Shown: positions 1 to 8,687 of the stretch, piece by piece
Numbering within the stretch: position 1 is the stretch's first letter
How the letters are laid out: the number at the start of each line of letters is the position of its first letter
Source of the DNA: Metabacillus litoralis
Lineage (GTDB): Bacteria > Bacillota > Bacilli > Bacillales > Bacillaceae
Length of the DNA stretch: 64,000 nucleotides
Reading direction: 5' to 3'
NCBI RefSeq assembly: GCF_003667825.1
Contig: NZ_CP033043.1
Location: 3,784,001-3,848,000 of the forward strand
Notes under the pieces: generated by a model
The model's input: the letters and a program-made list of their open reading frames with translations, nothing else
Databases searched by the model: none
Told to the model about the DNA's origin: nothing
Position numbers and translations under genes: made by a program

Positions 1-381
1 GATGGCGAAGAGGCTTTAGCCTACACACGGATGCGTAAAGAGGATCCCCGCGGAGACTTCGGACGCCAGGACCGCCAGCGCCAGGTCATTGAAGGTGTAA
101 TGAAAAAAGGGGCCAGCATTACTTCGATCACAAAATTTGGTGATATGTTCAATGTTGTCCAAAATAACGTTAAAACGAACTTAACCTTTGATGAGATGTG
201 GGACATTCAAGAAAATTATAAAGAAGCTAGCAGAAACCTCACTCAATTCCAGGTCGAAGGGTCGGGGGATAAGATTAATGGGGTTTATTATTATATTGTT
301 TCTGAGGAAGAACGTTTGGCGTTGTCGGAGCAGTTGAGGGAGCATTTGGAGATTTCGGGGACGACGGCTAGTGTGGAGTAG
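1..381 (+). CDS. LCP (LytR-CpsA-Psr) family protein, C-terminal part, 5'-truncated
   Basis: The reading frame is open from base 1 and ends at 381, giving the last 126 residues of a longer protein. The start lies outside the window. The segment begins DGEEALAYTRMRKEDPRGDF and continues GRQDRQRQVI, the conserved arginine-rich end of the LCP catalytic domain that binds polyprenyl-pyrophosphate. LCP proteins are membrane-anchored and transfer teichoic acids or other glycopolymers to peptidoglycan outside the cell. The tail ends with a Thr/Ser-rich stretch. No terminator directly follows; a 52-bp hairpin array begins about 60 bp downstream. The family call is firm, but the paralogue (TagT/U/V-like) cannot be told from this fragment. 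Confidence 0.9.
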   Translation, partial: DGEEALAYTRMRKEDPRGDFGRQDRQRQVIEGVMKKGASITSITKFGDMFNVVQNNVKTNLTFDEMWDIQENYKEASRNLTQFQVEGSGDKINGVYYYIVSEEERLALSEQLREHLEISGTTASVE

Positions 382-439
382 GTAATTGGGGCGCGGGGTT
401 GGAGATTGGCCTTGATTGTGTTTTGGTGTGTTTCGGTGT

Positions 440-1405
440 GTTTCGGTGCTGGGATTATCGGGACAGATCTTGAGCGTTGGACCTCTTTTTTGTCCCGATT
501 ATGGTTTTACCGAGACAGATCTTGAGCGGTGGATCTCTTTTCTGTCCAGATTATGGTTTTATCGAGACAGATCTTGAGCGATGGACCTCGTTTCTGTCTC
601 GATACTGGTATTATCGAGACAAATCTTCAGCGATGGACCTCGTTTCTGTCTCGATACTGGTATTATCGGGACAATTCTTGAGCGGTGAACATCGTTTCTG
701 TCCCGATTCTGGTATTATCGAGACAATTCTTGAGCGGTGAACATCGTTTCTGTCCCGATTCTGGTATTATTGGGACTAATCTTGTGCGCTGGATCTCGTT
801 TCTGTCTCGATACTGGTATTATCGGGACACATCTTGTGCGCTGGATCTCGTTTCTGTCTCGATACTGGTATTATCGGGACACATCTTGAGCGATGGATCT
901 CGTTTCTGTCTCGATACTGGTATTATCGAGACAGATCTTGAGCGGTGAACCTCTTTTCTGTCCCGATTCGGCTCTTATCGAGACAAATCTTGAGCGCTAG
1001 ATCTCTTTTCTGTCCCGATTCGGCTCTTATCGAGACAGATCTTGAGCGCTGGATCTCTTTTCTGTCCCGATTCGGCTCTTATCGAGACAGATCTTGAGTG
1101 GTGAACCTTGTTTCTGTCCCGATACTGGTATTATCGAGACAGATCTTGAGCGGTGAACCTCTTTTCTGTCTCGATACTGGTATTATCGAGACAAATCTTG
1201 ATCTCTAGATCTCTTTTCTGTCCCGATTCGGCTCTTATCGAGACAAATCTTGATCTCTAGACCTCTTTTCTGTCCCGATTCAGCTCTTATCGAGACAAAT
1301 CTTGAACCCTGGACCTCGTTTCTGTCCCGATTCGGCTTTTATCGAGACAGATCTTGAACCCTGGACCTCGTTTCTGTCCCGATTTGCTCTTAACGAGACC
1401 AGGTT
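440..1405. repeat. Tandem array of 19 hairpin units with an exact 52-bp period
   Basis: The right-arm core ATCGAGAC or ATCGGGAC recurs at 457, 509, 561, 613, 665 and so on to 1341, with a last diverged copy at 1393. That is 18 consecutive intervals of exactly 52 bp. Each unit carries an inverted repeat of the type CTGTCTCGA, about 10 bases, then TCGAGACAG, followed by a linker of the type ATCTTGAGCG and a GGATCTCGTTT-like block. The loop comes in two flavours, TACTGGTATTA and TTCGGCTCTTA. Fifty-two is not a multiple of three, so frames rotate between units and the short open frames here are not genes. No other feature was seen in 382-1510. Confidence 0.95.
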
Positions 1406-1438
1406 TTAGACAACTCGTCTCAATCTTGTCTCGTTTTC
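1392..1438 (+). terminator. Inverted repeat closing the 52-bp array, terminator-like
   Basis: AACGAGAC at 1392 is complementary to GTCTCGTT at 1428, and the second arm runs into TTTTCTT. The loop is long at about 28 bases. It could terminate transcription crossing the array, or simply be a decayed last unit. Confidence 0.4.
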
Positions 1439-1510
1439 TTAAAGACAATGCATATAATTTTATTTCATTCCATATTCTTTAAGGATATAGTATGTAAGGA
1501 GGGATTTTTA

Positions 1511-1774
1511 ATGGAATTTTCATTTGGATTTATACTTTCTATTGTAATCGCGATTTACCTAGCGATTGATGCACCAAAGCATAACCGCAACCCTTGGCTT
1601 TGGGGGATTTTAGGATTTATCTTCGGTCCGATTGTACTTGGGATTTATTTAATTCAAACGGGACGTAAAGTGGCAGGTTGGATCATTTTAATTATCTCGA
1701 TCCTCTTGATCATTCTCGTGATTCTGTTGTTTGCAGTCGGTATTTTCTTTGTCATGAATGGTTTTAGCGGTTAA
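1511..1774 (+). CDS. Small membrane protein, 87 aa
   Basis: The start is ATG 1511, six to ten bases after an AAGGAGGG ribosome site at 1497; an upstream in-frame ATG at 1448 lacks one. The protein has an N-terminal hydrophobic segment (about residues 5-20), a polar stretch DAPKHNRNPWLWG, a second helix with FGPIVLGIYL, a short TGRK turn and a long third helix. It resembles short PLDc_N/SdpI-like or PspC-neighbour membrane proteins in size but I do not recognise a family, so function is unassigned. It is monocistronic, with a bidirectional terminator directly after the stop. Confidence 0.75.
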   Translation: MEFSFGFILSIVIAIYLAIDAPKHNRNPWLWGILGFIFGPIVLGIYLIQTGRKVAGWIILIISILLIILVILLFAVGIFFVMNGFSG

Positions 1775-1775
1775 T

Positions 1776-1806
1776 AAAAAAGTCCTTCACCCGAAGGACT
1801 TTTTTA
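1776..1806. terminator. Bidirectional Rho-independent terminator
   Basis: AAAAAGTCCTTC pairs with GAAGGACTTTTT across a 3-4 base loop. A- and T-runs flank both sides, so it can serve both the gene ending at 1774 and the opposite-strand gene ending at 1804. Confidence 0.9.
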
Positions 1807-2265
1807 TTTATATTCCCACACCACTTTCCACTCTTCCTCATGCTGAACAGCGTACACATCCTGTTCAACTGTGAACGTTCCGAATTTACTTTTAAACGTT
1901 TGACTCACCAGCATCTGATACGCTAGAGGAAACGTCTCAGCATCCTTGGCCATTTTAAAGTTCTCGACCTCTTCTTCCCCATCTACATCATATGAAAAGG
2001 TCGTCACTCCATAATGACTCATATAAATATGTGAACGCTCCGTCACATAGCTGTTTTTCGTAAACCGCGCCTGCATGCTCGGATGAAAAAGCTCCCACGC
2101 ACTACCAAAGTCACCCTCTTGCTCATACTCATAAAAAGCCTTCACGACATCTTCAGGATCATTCGCTCCAAAGCCTGAGATCAAGCGAACTAGGAAAAAC
2201 CCACCTACCACTACCACAAGACCGATCAAAATAATCGGCAGCTTACTTGATGAACGTCTGCGCAT
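1804..2265 (-). CDS. Membrane-anchored NTF2-like/DUF4878-like protein, 153 aa
   Basis: The start is ATG 2265, eight bases after GAGGGG; an in-frame GTG at 2274 overlaps that ribosome site. An RRRSSSK cytoplasmic stretch is followed by one transmembrane helix (about residues 9-27). The outside domain begins NDPEDVVKAFYEYEQEGDF and continues GSAWELFHPSMQ, the helix pattern of NTF2-like and DUF4878 domains that accumulate as anchored extracytoplasmic modules. No catalytic residues are evident. It is a single gene ending in the bidirectional terminator. The NTF2-like fold is an inference from pattern, and the cellular role is unknown. Confidence 0.7.
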   Translation of the reverse strand: MRRRSSSKLPIILIGLVVVVGGFFLVRLISGFGANDPEDVVKAFYEYEQEGDFGSAWELFHPSMQARFTKNSYVTERSHIYMSHYGVTTFSYDVDGEEEVENFKMAKDAETFPLAYQMLVSQTFKSKFGTFTVEQDVYAVQHEEEWKVVWEYK

Positions 2266-2402
2266 TTTGGACACCCCTCTGCCTGTCTAATACAGAGTAT
2301 GATGAGGGTTGGTAAGATATTCTTTATGTCTTTGGGTGGAAGGATTTTTATGGATAATTATGGTATTATGGGTGGTGAATTGATTTAAAAGGGGGAAAAC
2401 TG

Positions 2403-2588
2403 ATGGAGTTAACGTTTGGAGACATCCTGACTATTGTTTGTATCCTTATTGTGCTATATGTCATATACAGACTCTCAAAAATAAACTATCAATTAAATCT
2501 GATCATAAAACACCTTGGCGCCGATAAAAAAGAAGTCGTTCCCAATGATCAGATTGAAAAAGAATTAGAACGGGAATTAAAAAAATAA
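2403..2588 (+). CDS. Small single-pass membrane protein, 61 aa
   Basis: ATG 2403 follows an AAAGGGGG ribosome site. Residues 7-24 form one hydrophobic helix (ILTIVCILIVLYVIYRL), followed by a charged cytoplasmic tail ending KELERELKK. This layout is common among small Bacillus membrane proteins, and no family is recognised. It lies 80 bp before another membrane protein gene on the same strand and may be co-transcribed with it. Size, ribosome site and hydrophobic pattern support a real gene. Confidence 0.65.
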   Translation: MELTFGDILTIVCILIVLYVIYRLSKINYQLNLIIKHLGADKKEVVPNDQIEKELERELKK

Positions 2589-2671
2589 GGTACGAGGCTT
2601 ATTGCAATTTTGATCCGTTTCTAACATAGTATAAGACGGATTTGAATTTTTTAAGGAAGTAGTGTGACGGA

Positions 2672-3097
2672 ATGAAGGATGCTATTTTATTTCTCGTTGA
2701 CATTGTTAATTCCATTCATGACATTTTAATTGTTTTGATTAACGATATGCTCGGACTTCAAATGACAGATAAAGATATGCATTTTTGGATTATGGGCTTT
2801 ATTGGGATTGGCACATTTGCCGTTGTTTATCTTTTTACAAAATGGCTGGCGAAGCTTCCATTCGGCCTGCATCTTGTTGCGTTTATTTATACATTAACCT
2901 TTATGTTCGTGCTCGTCTTTGCTATTGAAATCCAACAGGCTATTACAAGTCGAGGAAATATGGAGTTTATTGATGCGGTTGTTGGTTTGTGGGGATATAT
3001 TGCGTTATTCCTAGTGTATGCTGCAATCGCTGCGGTTTTTTTGATTGTGAAGAGGTTTTTTAGTAAAGGGAAAAAGAAGCGTGATTTAAGGCTTTAA
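2672..3097 (+). CDS. Multi-pass membrane protein, 141 aa
   Basis: ATG 2672 follows an AAGGAAGTAG ribosome site by about ten bases. About three transmembrane helices are seen, near residues 39-57, 64-88 and 105-128. The N-terminal part (MKDAILFLVDIVNSIHDIL) is amphipathic and the C-terminus is strongly basic (KRFFSKGKKKRD), so the tail is probably cytoplasmic. No enzymatic motif and no recognised family. A hairpin terminator follows directly. Confidence 0.7.
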   Translation: MKDAILFLVDIVNSIHDILIVLINDMLGLQMTDKDMHFWIMGFIGIGTFAVVYLFTKWLAKLPFGLHLVAFIYTLTFMFVLVFAIEIQQAITSRGNMEFIDAVVGLWGYIALFLVYAAIAAVFLIVKRFFSKGKKKRDLRL

Positions 3098-3107
3098 TTT
3101 TTAATTC

Positions 3108-3150
3108 AAAATGGCCATCAAACTGCACATTGTTTGATGCCATTTTTATA
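3108..3150 (+). terminator. Rho-independent terminator
   Basis: AAAATGGC-CATCAAAC pairs with GTTTGATG-CCATTTTT across an 8-base loop just after the membrane protein gene ending at 3097. Confidence 0.85.
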
Positions 3151-3171
3151 TGTAGGGTTTTTCAAATAATT

Positions 3172-3790
3172 AACATCTTAAAATAACTTTTACAATTTAA
3201 CCACTTTTTAGGCTACTCTTCCCTTTTATCATTTGAATGGTTTAGTCCTGCCCATCCATTCAAAAGCATACGCATTCCTTTTTTGCGTATGCTTTTAGCT
3301 CCTTTTCACTGAAAAATGATACAAGAATGGATAATATTTGAAATTTTAACCACTTTTCAGGTCATTTTTCCCTTTTTTTTGGATCTTTTGAATGGTTTAG
3401 TCCTGTCCACCTACACAAAAGCATTCGCATCCCTTTTTTGCGTATGCTTTTAGCTCCTTTTTAACTGAAAAACGATACAAGAATGGATAATATTTGAAAC
3501 TTCAACCACTTTTCAGGTTGCTTTTCCCTTTTTTTGGATCTTTTGAATGGTTTAGTCCTGCCCTCCTACACAAAAGCATTCGCATTCCTTCTTTGCGTAT
3601 GCTTTTAGCTCCTTTTTAACTGAAAAACGATACAAGAATGGATGATATTTGAAATTTTAACCACTTTCCAGGTTGCTTTTCTCTTTTTTTGGATCTTTTG
3701 AATGGTTTAGTCCTGCCCACCTACACAAAAGCATTCCATTCCTTTTTTGCGTATGCTTTTAGCTCCTTTTCACTGAAAAACGATACATAA
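3172..3790. repeat. Four tandem 155-bp repeats, each with a 13-bp hairpin
   Basis: The motif TTTAGTCCTG recurs with TCCTG at 3246, 3401, 3556 and 3711, that is three intervals of exactly 155 bp. Each unit contains AAAAGCATNCGCA, a loop of T-rich bases, then TGCGTATGCTTTTAGCTCC, a perfect or near-perfect 13-bp stem in the first unit. It also holds TTTTTNACTGAAAAACGATACAAGAATGG-like and TTTAACCACTTTTCAGG-like blocks. Between copies only scattered point changes and an occasional one-base difference occur. The period is not a multiple of three and no long reading frame is present. This array fills the 3098-3801 gap. Confidence 0.95.
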
Positions 3791-3801
3791 ATTGAAAATC
3801 A

Positions 3802-4608
3802 TTATAAGCTTGTTAAATATCGTTTCTTCTCCACAAAATAAGCCCACTCTTTAAAACCAATTTCTTTCAGCCTTTTTTGAACGAGCTCAAACTCATCGCA
3901 AATTCGCTCAGGCTTGTGAGCATCGGAACCGAATGTTACTTTTACATTATAATGTAGAGCTCGTTCTAAAATTTCATCAGACGGATACCAGCCACCACAA
4001 TATTTTGTTTTACCCGACGTGTTGATTTCGATCGCCACGTCCTCTTGGCCGATGACTTCTAATGTTGAATCAATCATATTTGTTTCAATCGCAGAAAACT
4101 CAGGATAATAGCCTTTCATCGCGTCAATATGCCCTAACACCTGAAAGAAGCCACTTTTGGCTGACTGCTGAATGAGACGGTAATACTCATCCTTTACTTC
4201 AATCTGCTCCTGTGACGTTAACCCTTCCCAGCGACCTTTTTTAAAAATATTCACATCGTGCACATAGTGAACAGAACCGATTATGTAATCAAACGGATAC
4301 TTGAGAAGCTGCTCACGATAAACATTAAAATGATCCGGAAAAAAATCACTTTCCATCCCTAGTAGCACATGTATTTTATCTTGATATTTTTCCTTTAAAT
4401 GGAGCACTTCCTCCACATATTTAACAAGATCACTTTTTGCCATAGCAATGCCTGGGTATAGCTGATCCTCATCACTGTGAAAATACGGAGTATGATCAGA
4501 AATCCCAATATACTTTAAGCCATAATCAATCGCCTGCTTCACATAATCCTCAATCGTTCCAAGTGCGTGTCCGCAGCGCTCGTGATGTGTATGTAAATCA
4601 AATTTCAT
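3802..4608 (-). CDS. hisJ: Histidinol-phosphatase, PHP type (HisJ family), 268 aa
   Basis: This cytoplasmic metal-dependent phosphatase converts L-histidinol phosphate to L-histidinol in histidine synthesis. PHP metal ligands are visible: HTH at residues 6-8, SDH at 37-39, E86, H114, GHID with H160 and D162, and SDAH with D229 and H231. Length (268) is normal for the family. ATG 4608 has a GGAGG site ten bases upstream. It stands alone, away from any other his gene. The 155-bp repeats lie just downstream with no other terminator, so one of their hairpins may end this transcript. Related PHP phosphatases cannot be wholly excluded. Confidence 0.9.
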   Translation of the reverse strand: MKFDLHTHHERCGHALGTIEDYVKQAIDYGLKYIGISDHTPYFHSDEDQLYPGIAMAKSDLVKYVEEVLHLKEKYQDKIHVLLGMESDFFPDHFNVYREQLLKYPFDYIIGSVHYVHDVNIFKKGRWEGLTSQEQIEVKDEYYRLIQQSAKSGFFQVLGHIDAMKGYYPEFSAIETNMIDSTLEVIGQEDVAIEINTSGKTKYCGGWYPSDEILERALHYNVKVTFGSDAHKPERICDEFELVQKRLKEIGFKEWAYFVEKKRYLTSL

Positions 4609-4728
4609 GTTTCCAGCCTCCTTTATTTAACACCTCTCTCGTTATCTTAGCGTATCCTGTTAATTTTATCCATCATGTGTTTATAAGTTTTGAAAAGTGA
4701 CCAAGATGGAGAAATGGAAGGAGGCTTG

Positions 4729-5283
4729 ATGATGATTGATATGAGAAGGATTACGATTTTTGCATTTATTCTTTTGGTTATTTTATATCTAGGTAGTAAA
4801 TATGTGTTAGTGGATGAAGAGAAATCACCAACGAGTCACACACCTCAACGGCAAATTGTCGGCAAGGAAATAGAGGTTCCTGGAGAACCTGTTTTTAATC
4901 CTACAAAAATTGGTCACGTTGAGGTTAACTCTGTTGAGGAAATTAAAGCTCGTTATCAGCAGAAGTTTTCGGATCTCGAAGCTGAAACGAACGAGAGAAT
5001 CGATGCTTTGTTCCTTGAAGCAAAAAATGATTACCAAGAGTTTTCAGAAGCTGGGAATGGCTCCCTTAAAGAGCTTTATAAAAAATACGCCAATGAAGGT
5101 CAAAAAATTGAGGATGAAATTGAATCTGCATTTAAAGTGCTTTATGAAGAAATGTCTAAGGAGCTCGTCTCAAACGGCTATAGCGCGGCCGAGGCTGAAG
5201 AGTTCAAAGATAAATACTTGGAGCAGAAAGAGCTGCGGAAGTCGGAGATTTTGGAGAAAGCATTGTCGATTGTTCGGAATTAG
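4729..5283 (+). CDS. Secreted or membrane-anchored coiled-coil protein, 184 aa
   Basis: ATG 4729 (or 4732) follows AAGGAGG by five or eight bases; an upstream TTG at 4690 lacks a ribosome site. An N-terminal hydrophobic helix (about residues 6-24, ITIFAFILLVILYLGSKYV) is followed by a Pro/Thr linker. The long charged helical region from about residue 60 is rich in Glu, Lys and Ala, with heptad-like patterning (EEIKARYQQKFSDLEAETNE). It is probably anchored with the coiled coil outside. No enzyme motif, family not recognised. A strong terminator follows, then a dispersed GTGACAGGCACC element. Confidence 0.7.
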   Translation: MMIDMRRITIFAFILLVILYLGSKYVLVDEEKSPTSHTPQRQIVGKEIEVPGEPVFNPTKIGHVEVNSVEEIKARYQQKFSDLEAETNERIDALFLEAKNDYQEFSEAGNGSLKELYKKYANEGQKIEDEIESAFKVLYEEMSKELVSNGYSAAEAEEFKDKYLEQKELRKSEILEKALSIVRN

Positions 5284-5322
5284 GAAAAGCCCTGTGTCTG
5301 GTGGGACACAGGGCTTTTTGTT
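5284..5322 (+). terminator. Rho-independent terminator
   Basis: AAAGCCCTGTGTC pairs with GGACACAGGGCTTT across a 5-base loop, followed by TTTTG. Confidence 0.92.
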
Positions 5323-5398
5323 CGACAAAATCCGGGAAGTGACAGGCACCATAACTTAGTTTCTCGACAAAACCGGAAGTGACACAGGCACGGGGCAC
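5322..5398. repeat. Two copies of the dispersed GTGACAGGCACC element
   Basis: TTCGACAAAATCCGGGAAGT followed by GACAGGCACC is present at 5322-5350, and a diverged copy (CTCGACAAAACCGGAAGTGA then CACAGGCAC) lies at about 5363-5393. Related copies occur at 48.8, 51.7 and 60.4 kb. Confidence 0.85.
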
Positions 5399-6490
5399 CT
5401 ACCTAAACCTCCCCCACAACCACCTACTAAACATATGCAGGTAACTGCCCGCCAAAAAGAAGATGGTGACCATTAAGTTGTAACTTAAGACAGCTTCACT
5501 GAATTCGTCTGTTCTATTTGTTACGAGTAATAAACCAATATTTATAGCTAGAACTACTAAAAATCCATCTAATAACGGTTTATACCATTTTCTGTTTCCT
5601 ATGTTTACAACGAATAAGGCTATTAGAGTCAATAACCATGGAAGCATGTCACTCTCAGAAGTAAAAAATCCATCTTCAATTGGAAAGTGTGGAAACAACA
5701 GACACACCATGGGTATTTGAGCGATAGCGATAAAAGCACTATAATACTTTCTCCTTTTTCTACGTTTTACCAACCGTTTTTTACTCTCTTCCATTAAATA
5801 CTCATCATCTTCGGCGAAATCACTAATAATATCGCCGATTGTAAATGTTAATATGCCTTCATACTCTTGTTTGGGAATTCCCGCAATGGCCTCTGATGTC
5901 TTAGGAGCTCTATTTAAAGATAATTCAGTATGGTAAAGGGGTACCTGATTTTCTTTAAATACACGGACCCATTCTTCCAACATTTCTTTATTTCCAATTT
6001 TAAACGTTAAAATTTCTTCCTTTTCTAAGGAGCTTATTCCTTTTATAAATAACTTTGCTTGAGCGACCTTCTTTAACCGCGGTTCAATTCCATTAAACGT
6101 TTGTTCATTGATCGGCATTAAAAGATAGCTTTTTCCAATAAGAACATACTCTATTTTTTCATAGGGTAATAGGATTTCCTCAGTTTTTATTGTTTTTTTA
6201 TTATGAAAACTATAGTAATAGCCGGCATCACGGAGTTCGACTTTTATTGCATAATCTAGATATTTCCTTAAATTTCTATATGCAAATAAGGCTAAAAGTA
6301 AAATAAGTAGAGCGGCAAACAATAACAACAGAAAAGCACCAAAGCTGCTTCCAAACGCTTCCGCAAATGCTAAGTAGGCCATTCCTAAACCCAAAAGCGT
6401 TAAACATAAAATAACCGTCACATGAGCACCAATTGCCCAATTTGGGAGTTTATTTGAAAAGAACCGGTGATCCTTCGAGAACATTTCCAT
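5399..6490 (-). CDS. Membrane protein of unknown function, 363 aa
   Basis: ATG 6490 lies eight bases after GAGGTG; a second ATG at 6484 is possible. Two helices come near the N-terminus (about residues 20-45 and 52-70). A soluble region of about 170 residues follows that looks like a PH-like/DUF domain (LPYEKIEYVLIGKSYLLM, then LKKVAQAKLFI). Several C-terminal helices lie around residues 248-355. A basic KRRKRRK patch precedes the second membrane block. No catalytic motif was found and the family is not recognised. Its stop abuts the dispersed repeats at 5322-5398, and no clear terminator is seen. Confidence 0.65.
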   Translation of the reverse strand: MEMFSKDHRFFSNKLPNWAIGAHVTVILCLTLLGLGMAYLAFAEAFGSSFGAFLLLLFAALLILLLALFAYRNLRKYLDYAIKVELRDAGYYYSFHNKKTIKTEEILLPYEKIEYVLIGKSYLLMPINEQTFNGIEPRLKKVAQAKLFIKGISSLEKEEILTFKIGNKEMLEEWVRVFKENQVPLYHTELSLNRAPKTSEAIAGIPKQEYEGILTFTIGDIISDFAEDDEYLMEESKKRLVKRRKRRKYYSAFIAIAQIPMVCLLFPHFPIEDGFFTSESDMLPWLLTLIALFVVNIGNRKWYKPLLDGFLVVLAINIGLLLVTNRTDEFSEAVLSYNLMVTIFFLAGSYLHMFSRWLWGRFR

Positions 6491-6683
6491 CCTTCGTTCA
6501 CCTCACTTGTTAATCTAGGTTCCACTCTATTTTTCGGTGAGCTATTTAAAGCTTTCCTATGATTCTATCTTTTATCTAGTTTTGCTCAGTCACCGAATTC
6601 AGCTTTTAACCCAAAACACAAATAGGGCTTAAAATATAATGATTCAAAACCCTATTTTTATCTATATAGAGAGCCTGCTCTAC

Positions 6684-7820
6684 TTACATCCCCGCCAACT
6701 TCTTCTTCAAATCCGTCTCCATCATTGCTAGATCCTGCTCTGCCTGCAGTCGCTTCGCACGTCCTTCCGCTTGGATACGGAGTGTTTCTTCTAGAGTGGA
6801 CACTAAGTGATCCTGAACCTTCTTCAAGGTATCCACATCAACAAGTCCACGTTCATTTTCTTTTGCTGTTTCAATTGTGTTTACTTTTAGCATTTCAGCA
6901 TTTTTCAAAAGCAGATCATTCGTTGTTTTCGAAACAAGCTTCTGTGCCTCCACTGCATCTTTTTGGCGAAGCAATGTTAAGGCAATGGCTACTTGGTTTT
7001 TCCACAACGGGATCGCCGTCGTGATCGATGATTGAATTTTTTCAACCAATGCTTGGTTCGCACTTTGAATTAAGCGAATTTGTGGTGCACTTTGCATGGT
7101 GATTTGTCTGCTTAACACCAGGTCATGTGTACGTTTTTCTAATCTGTCAGCAAATTGCATGAGGTCATTTACCTCTTGGAACGCCATTTGGTCTTGTGTG
7201 GCTTCTGCCTTTTTCTTTAGCTCTGGGATTAGTTTTGTTTCGAGCTCTTCTAGTTTCAATTCGCCAGCGGCAATATAGACGTTTAGCGCATGGAAATATT
7301 CTTTATTTTGTTCGTAAAGCTGCTCAAGAACCGTAATGTCCTTTAACAAGCCTGTTTTCGCATGGTCCAACTTCACGCTAATGCGATCGATTTGCACACC
7401 TGTTTTTTGATATTTTGTTAAAACTTCCTGAACGGAGTTTGACAGTTTTCCAAACACCTTAGAAATCAGTCCGCGTTTCTCCGGTTTTAAAGCATCAGGA
7501 CTAACTTGGTCTAATTTCTTCATTAAGTCACCGATTATTTCCCCAATCTCCCCGGTGTCTTTTTTCTGAACATGATCCAACATCGAGTGTGAAAAATTTA
7601 ACAGCTTTGATTGCGCCTGTGATCCATATAAGGAAATCGCCTGTTGATTCTTTGGATCAATTTGCTCGGCAAGCTGAATCGCCTTTTGGCGGTTTTCTTC
7701 AGGTAAAACGTCAATAAGCTTAACCTGCTTTGGTTCTCCTTGCTCTGTTTTTACTTCATTTATTTGTAGCTCTTCTTCGCCAAATGGATTGGCAAGCAGC
7801 TGATCTAATTCACTTTTCAT
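6684..7820 (-). CDS. yaaN: TelA/YaaN family protein, 378 aa
   Basis: The whole length matches the TelA (toxic anion resistance) family: an N-terminal acidic segment, then [20 protein letters not shown], a long alpha-helical body with [17 protein letters not shown], and [18 protein letters not shown] near residue 275, the conserved C-terminal signature. These cytoplasmic coiled-coil proteins are linked to tellurite, cell-wall antibiotic and envelope stress resistance, with unknown biochemistry. ATG 7820 follows AGGAGG by eight bases. It is 15 bp downstream of xpaC, the same pairing as xpaC-yaaN in Bacillus subtilis, so one operon is likely. Confidence 0.92.
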   Translation of the reverse strand: MKSELDQLLANPFGEEELQINEVKTEQGEPKQVKLIDVLPEENRQKAIQLAEQIDPKNQQAISLYGSQAQSKLLNFSHSMLDHVQKKDTGEIGEIIGDLMKKLDQVSPDALKPEKRGLISKVFGKLSNSVQEVLTKYQKTGVQIDRISVKLDHAKTGLLKDITVLEQLYEQNKEYFHALNVYIAAGELKLEELETKLIPELKKKAEATQDQMAFQEVNDLMQFADRLEKRTHDLVLSRQITMQSAPQIRLIQSANQALVEKIQSSITTAIPLWKNQVAIALTLLRQKDAVEAQKLVSKTTNDLLLKNAEMLKVNTIETAKENERGLVDVDTLKKVQDHLVSTLEETLRIQAEGRAKRLQAEQDLAMMETDLKKKLAGM

Positions 7821-7835
7821 TGGGATGGCCTCCTA

Positions 7836-8450
7836 CTATTTTTTAATTGAAAGTTTTGCAACATCTAGTTCGAAGTTCAATTGAGATATATCTTTAGACA
7901 AAACATCGTGTAAATCCTTCTCAAGTTTTTCTGAAAGCTGGGAAATTGTGTCACGCGTATCATCTAATGAGTGAGACAATTCCCGGTTCTTTTTCGGCTG
8001 CGAAGCTAAGAAAGCATATTTTTCACTTAACTCAACGAGCGAGTCTAGGTGTGAATAGTAGAACTGCTCAGCTAGGTAAAAACGCTTCGGCTCTTTTTTT
8101 GTAATGGAATAAATCCGATTCACAACACGATACAGCTCGATGTTTTGTTTAATGGAAGAAACCGAACGAATCGTAAAAAACGTTTTGCGAAGGCGCTTGA
8201 TTTTCTTATCTGCTTCCTTTAAATGATGATGAATATATTTGTACTCTTTTCTTGAAAGTTGGTTTTGTTTTAAAAAGCGGTGAGTCGTTAGTGCTTTTGT
8301 TCCGGCAAAGGCAACGGCCCCTCCCCCTAACGCATAGGCACTGGACATAAGATACGTTTGATCGAGCGGGAAAAAGCTGACCATCCAGATTGTACCCGTT
8401 GATACAAACGCTGTGGTGGACTGTATGAAAAAATTGACAAATTGATTCAT
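7836..8450 (-). CDS. xpaC: XpaC family protein, 204 aa
   Basis: This matches the family named for 5-bromo-4-chloroindolyl phosphate hydrolysis, whose true activity is unsettled. Two hydrophobic segments lie near the N-terminus (about residues 5-27 and 33-50). A long helical cytoplasmic region follows, containing RKEYKYIHHHLKEADKKIKR and RVVNRIYSITKKEPKRFY. ATG 8450 follows AGGAG. It precedes yaaN by 15 bp; the conserved pairing suggests that the membrane-bound XpaC and soluble TelA act together at the envelope, which is inference. Confidence 0.88.
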   Translation of the reverse strand: MNQFVNFFIQSTTAFVSTGTIWMVSFFPLDQTYLMSSAYALGGGAVAFAGTKALTTHRFLKQNQLSRKEYKYIHHHLKEADKKIKRLRKTFFTIRSVSSIKQNIELYRVVNRIYSITKKEPKRFYLAEQFYYSHLDSLVELSEKYAFLASQPKKNRELSHSLDDTRDTISQLSEKLEKDLHDVLSKDISQLNFELDVAKLSIKK

Positions 8451-8687
8451 GTTAATCGTCTCCTATAATTTATGATTCCTACTATTTAGTACGTATCGCC
8501 ATTCTTGAAAGTTTCATTGTTCTATTAAAAAGTTTAGATTTCAAGACTTGATCCTATCCCATCTTTCCACTAAAATCACACTTGATATACATATGAACGT
8601 CGCAGAAGGTAGAAAGAATCCTGATTTTGAGTTAAGATTGTTACTAGGACATCCACAGAATATACATTTAGAAAAGAATGATAGGTG

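Noticed and set aside
477..948. Two open frames of 87 codons each inside the 52-bp array
   Set aside because: They are produced by the repeat, which shifts frame each unit, and they have no ribosome site.
440..1405. CRISPR array
   Set aside because: The units are contiguous imperfect hairpins without unique spacers and no cas genes are nearby.
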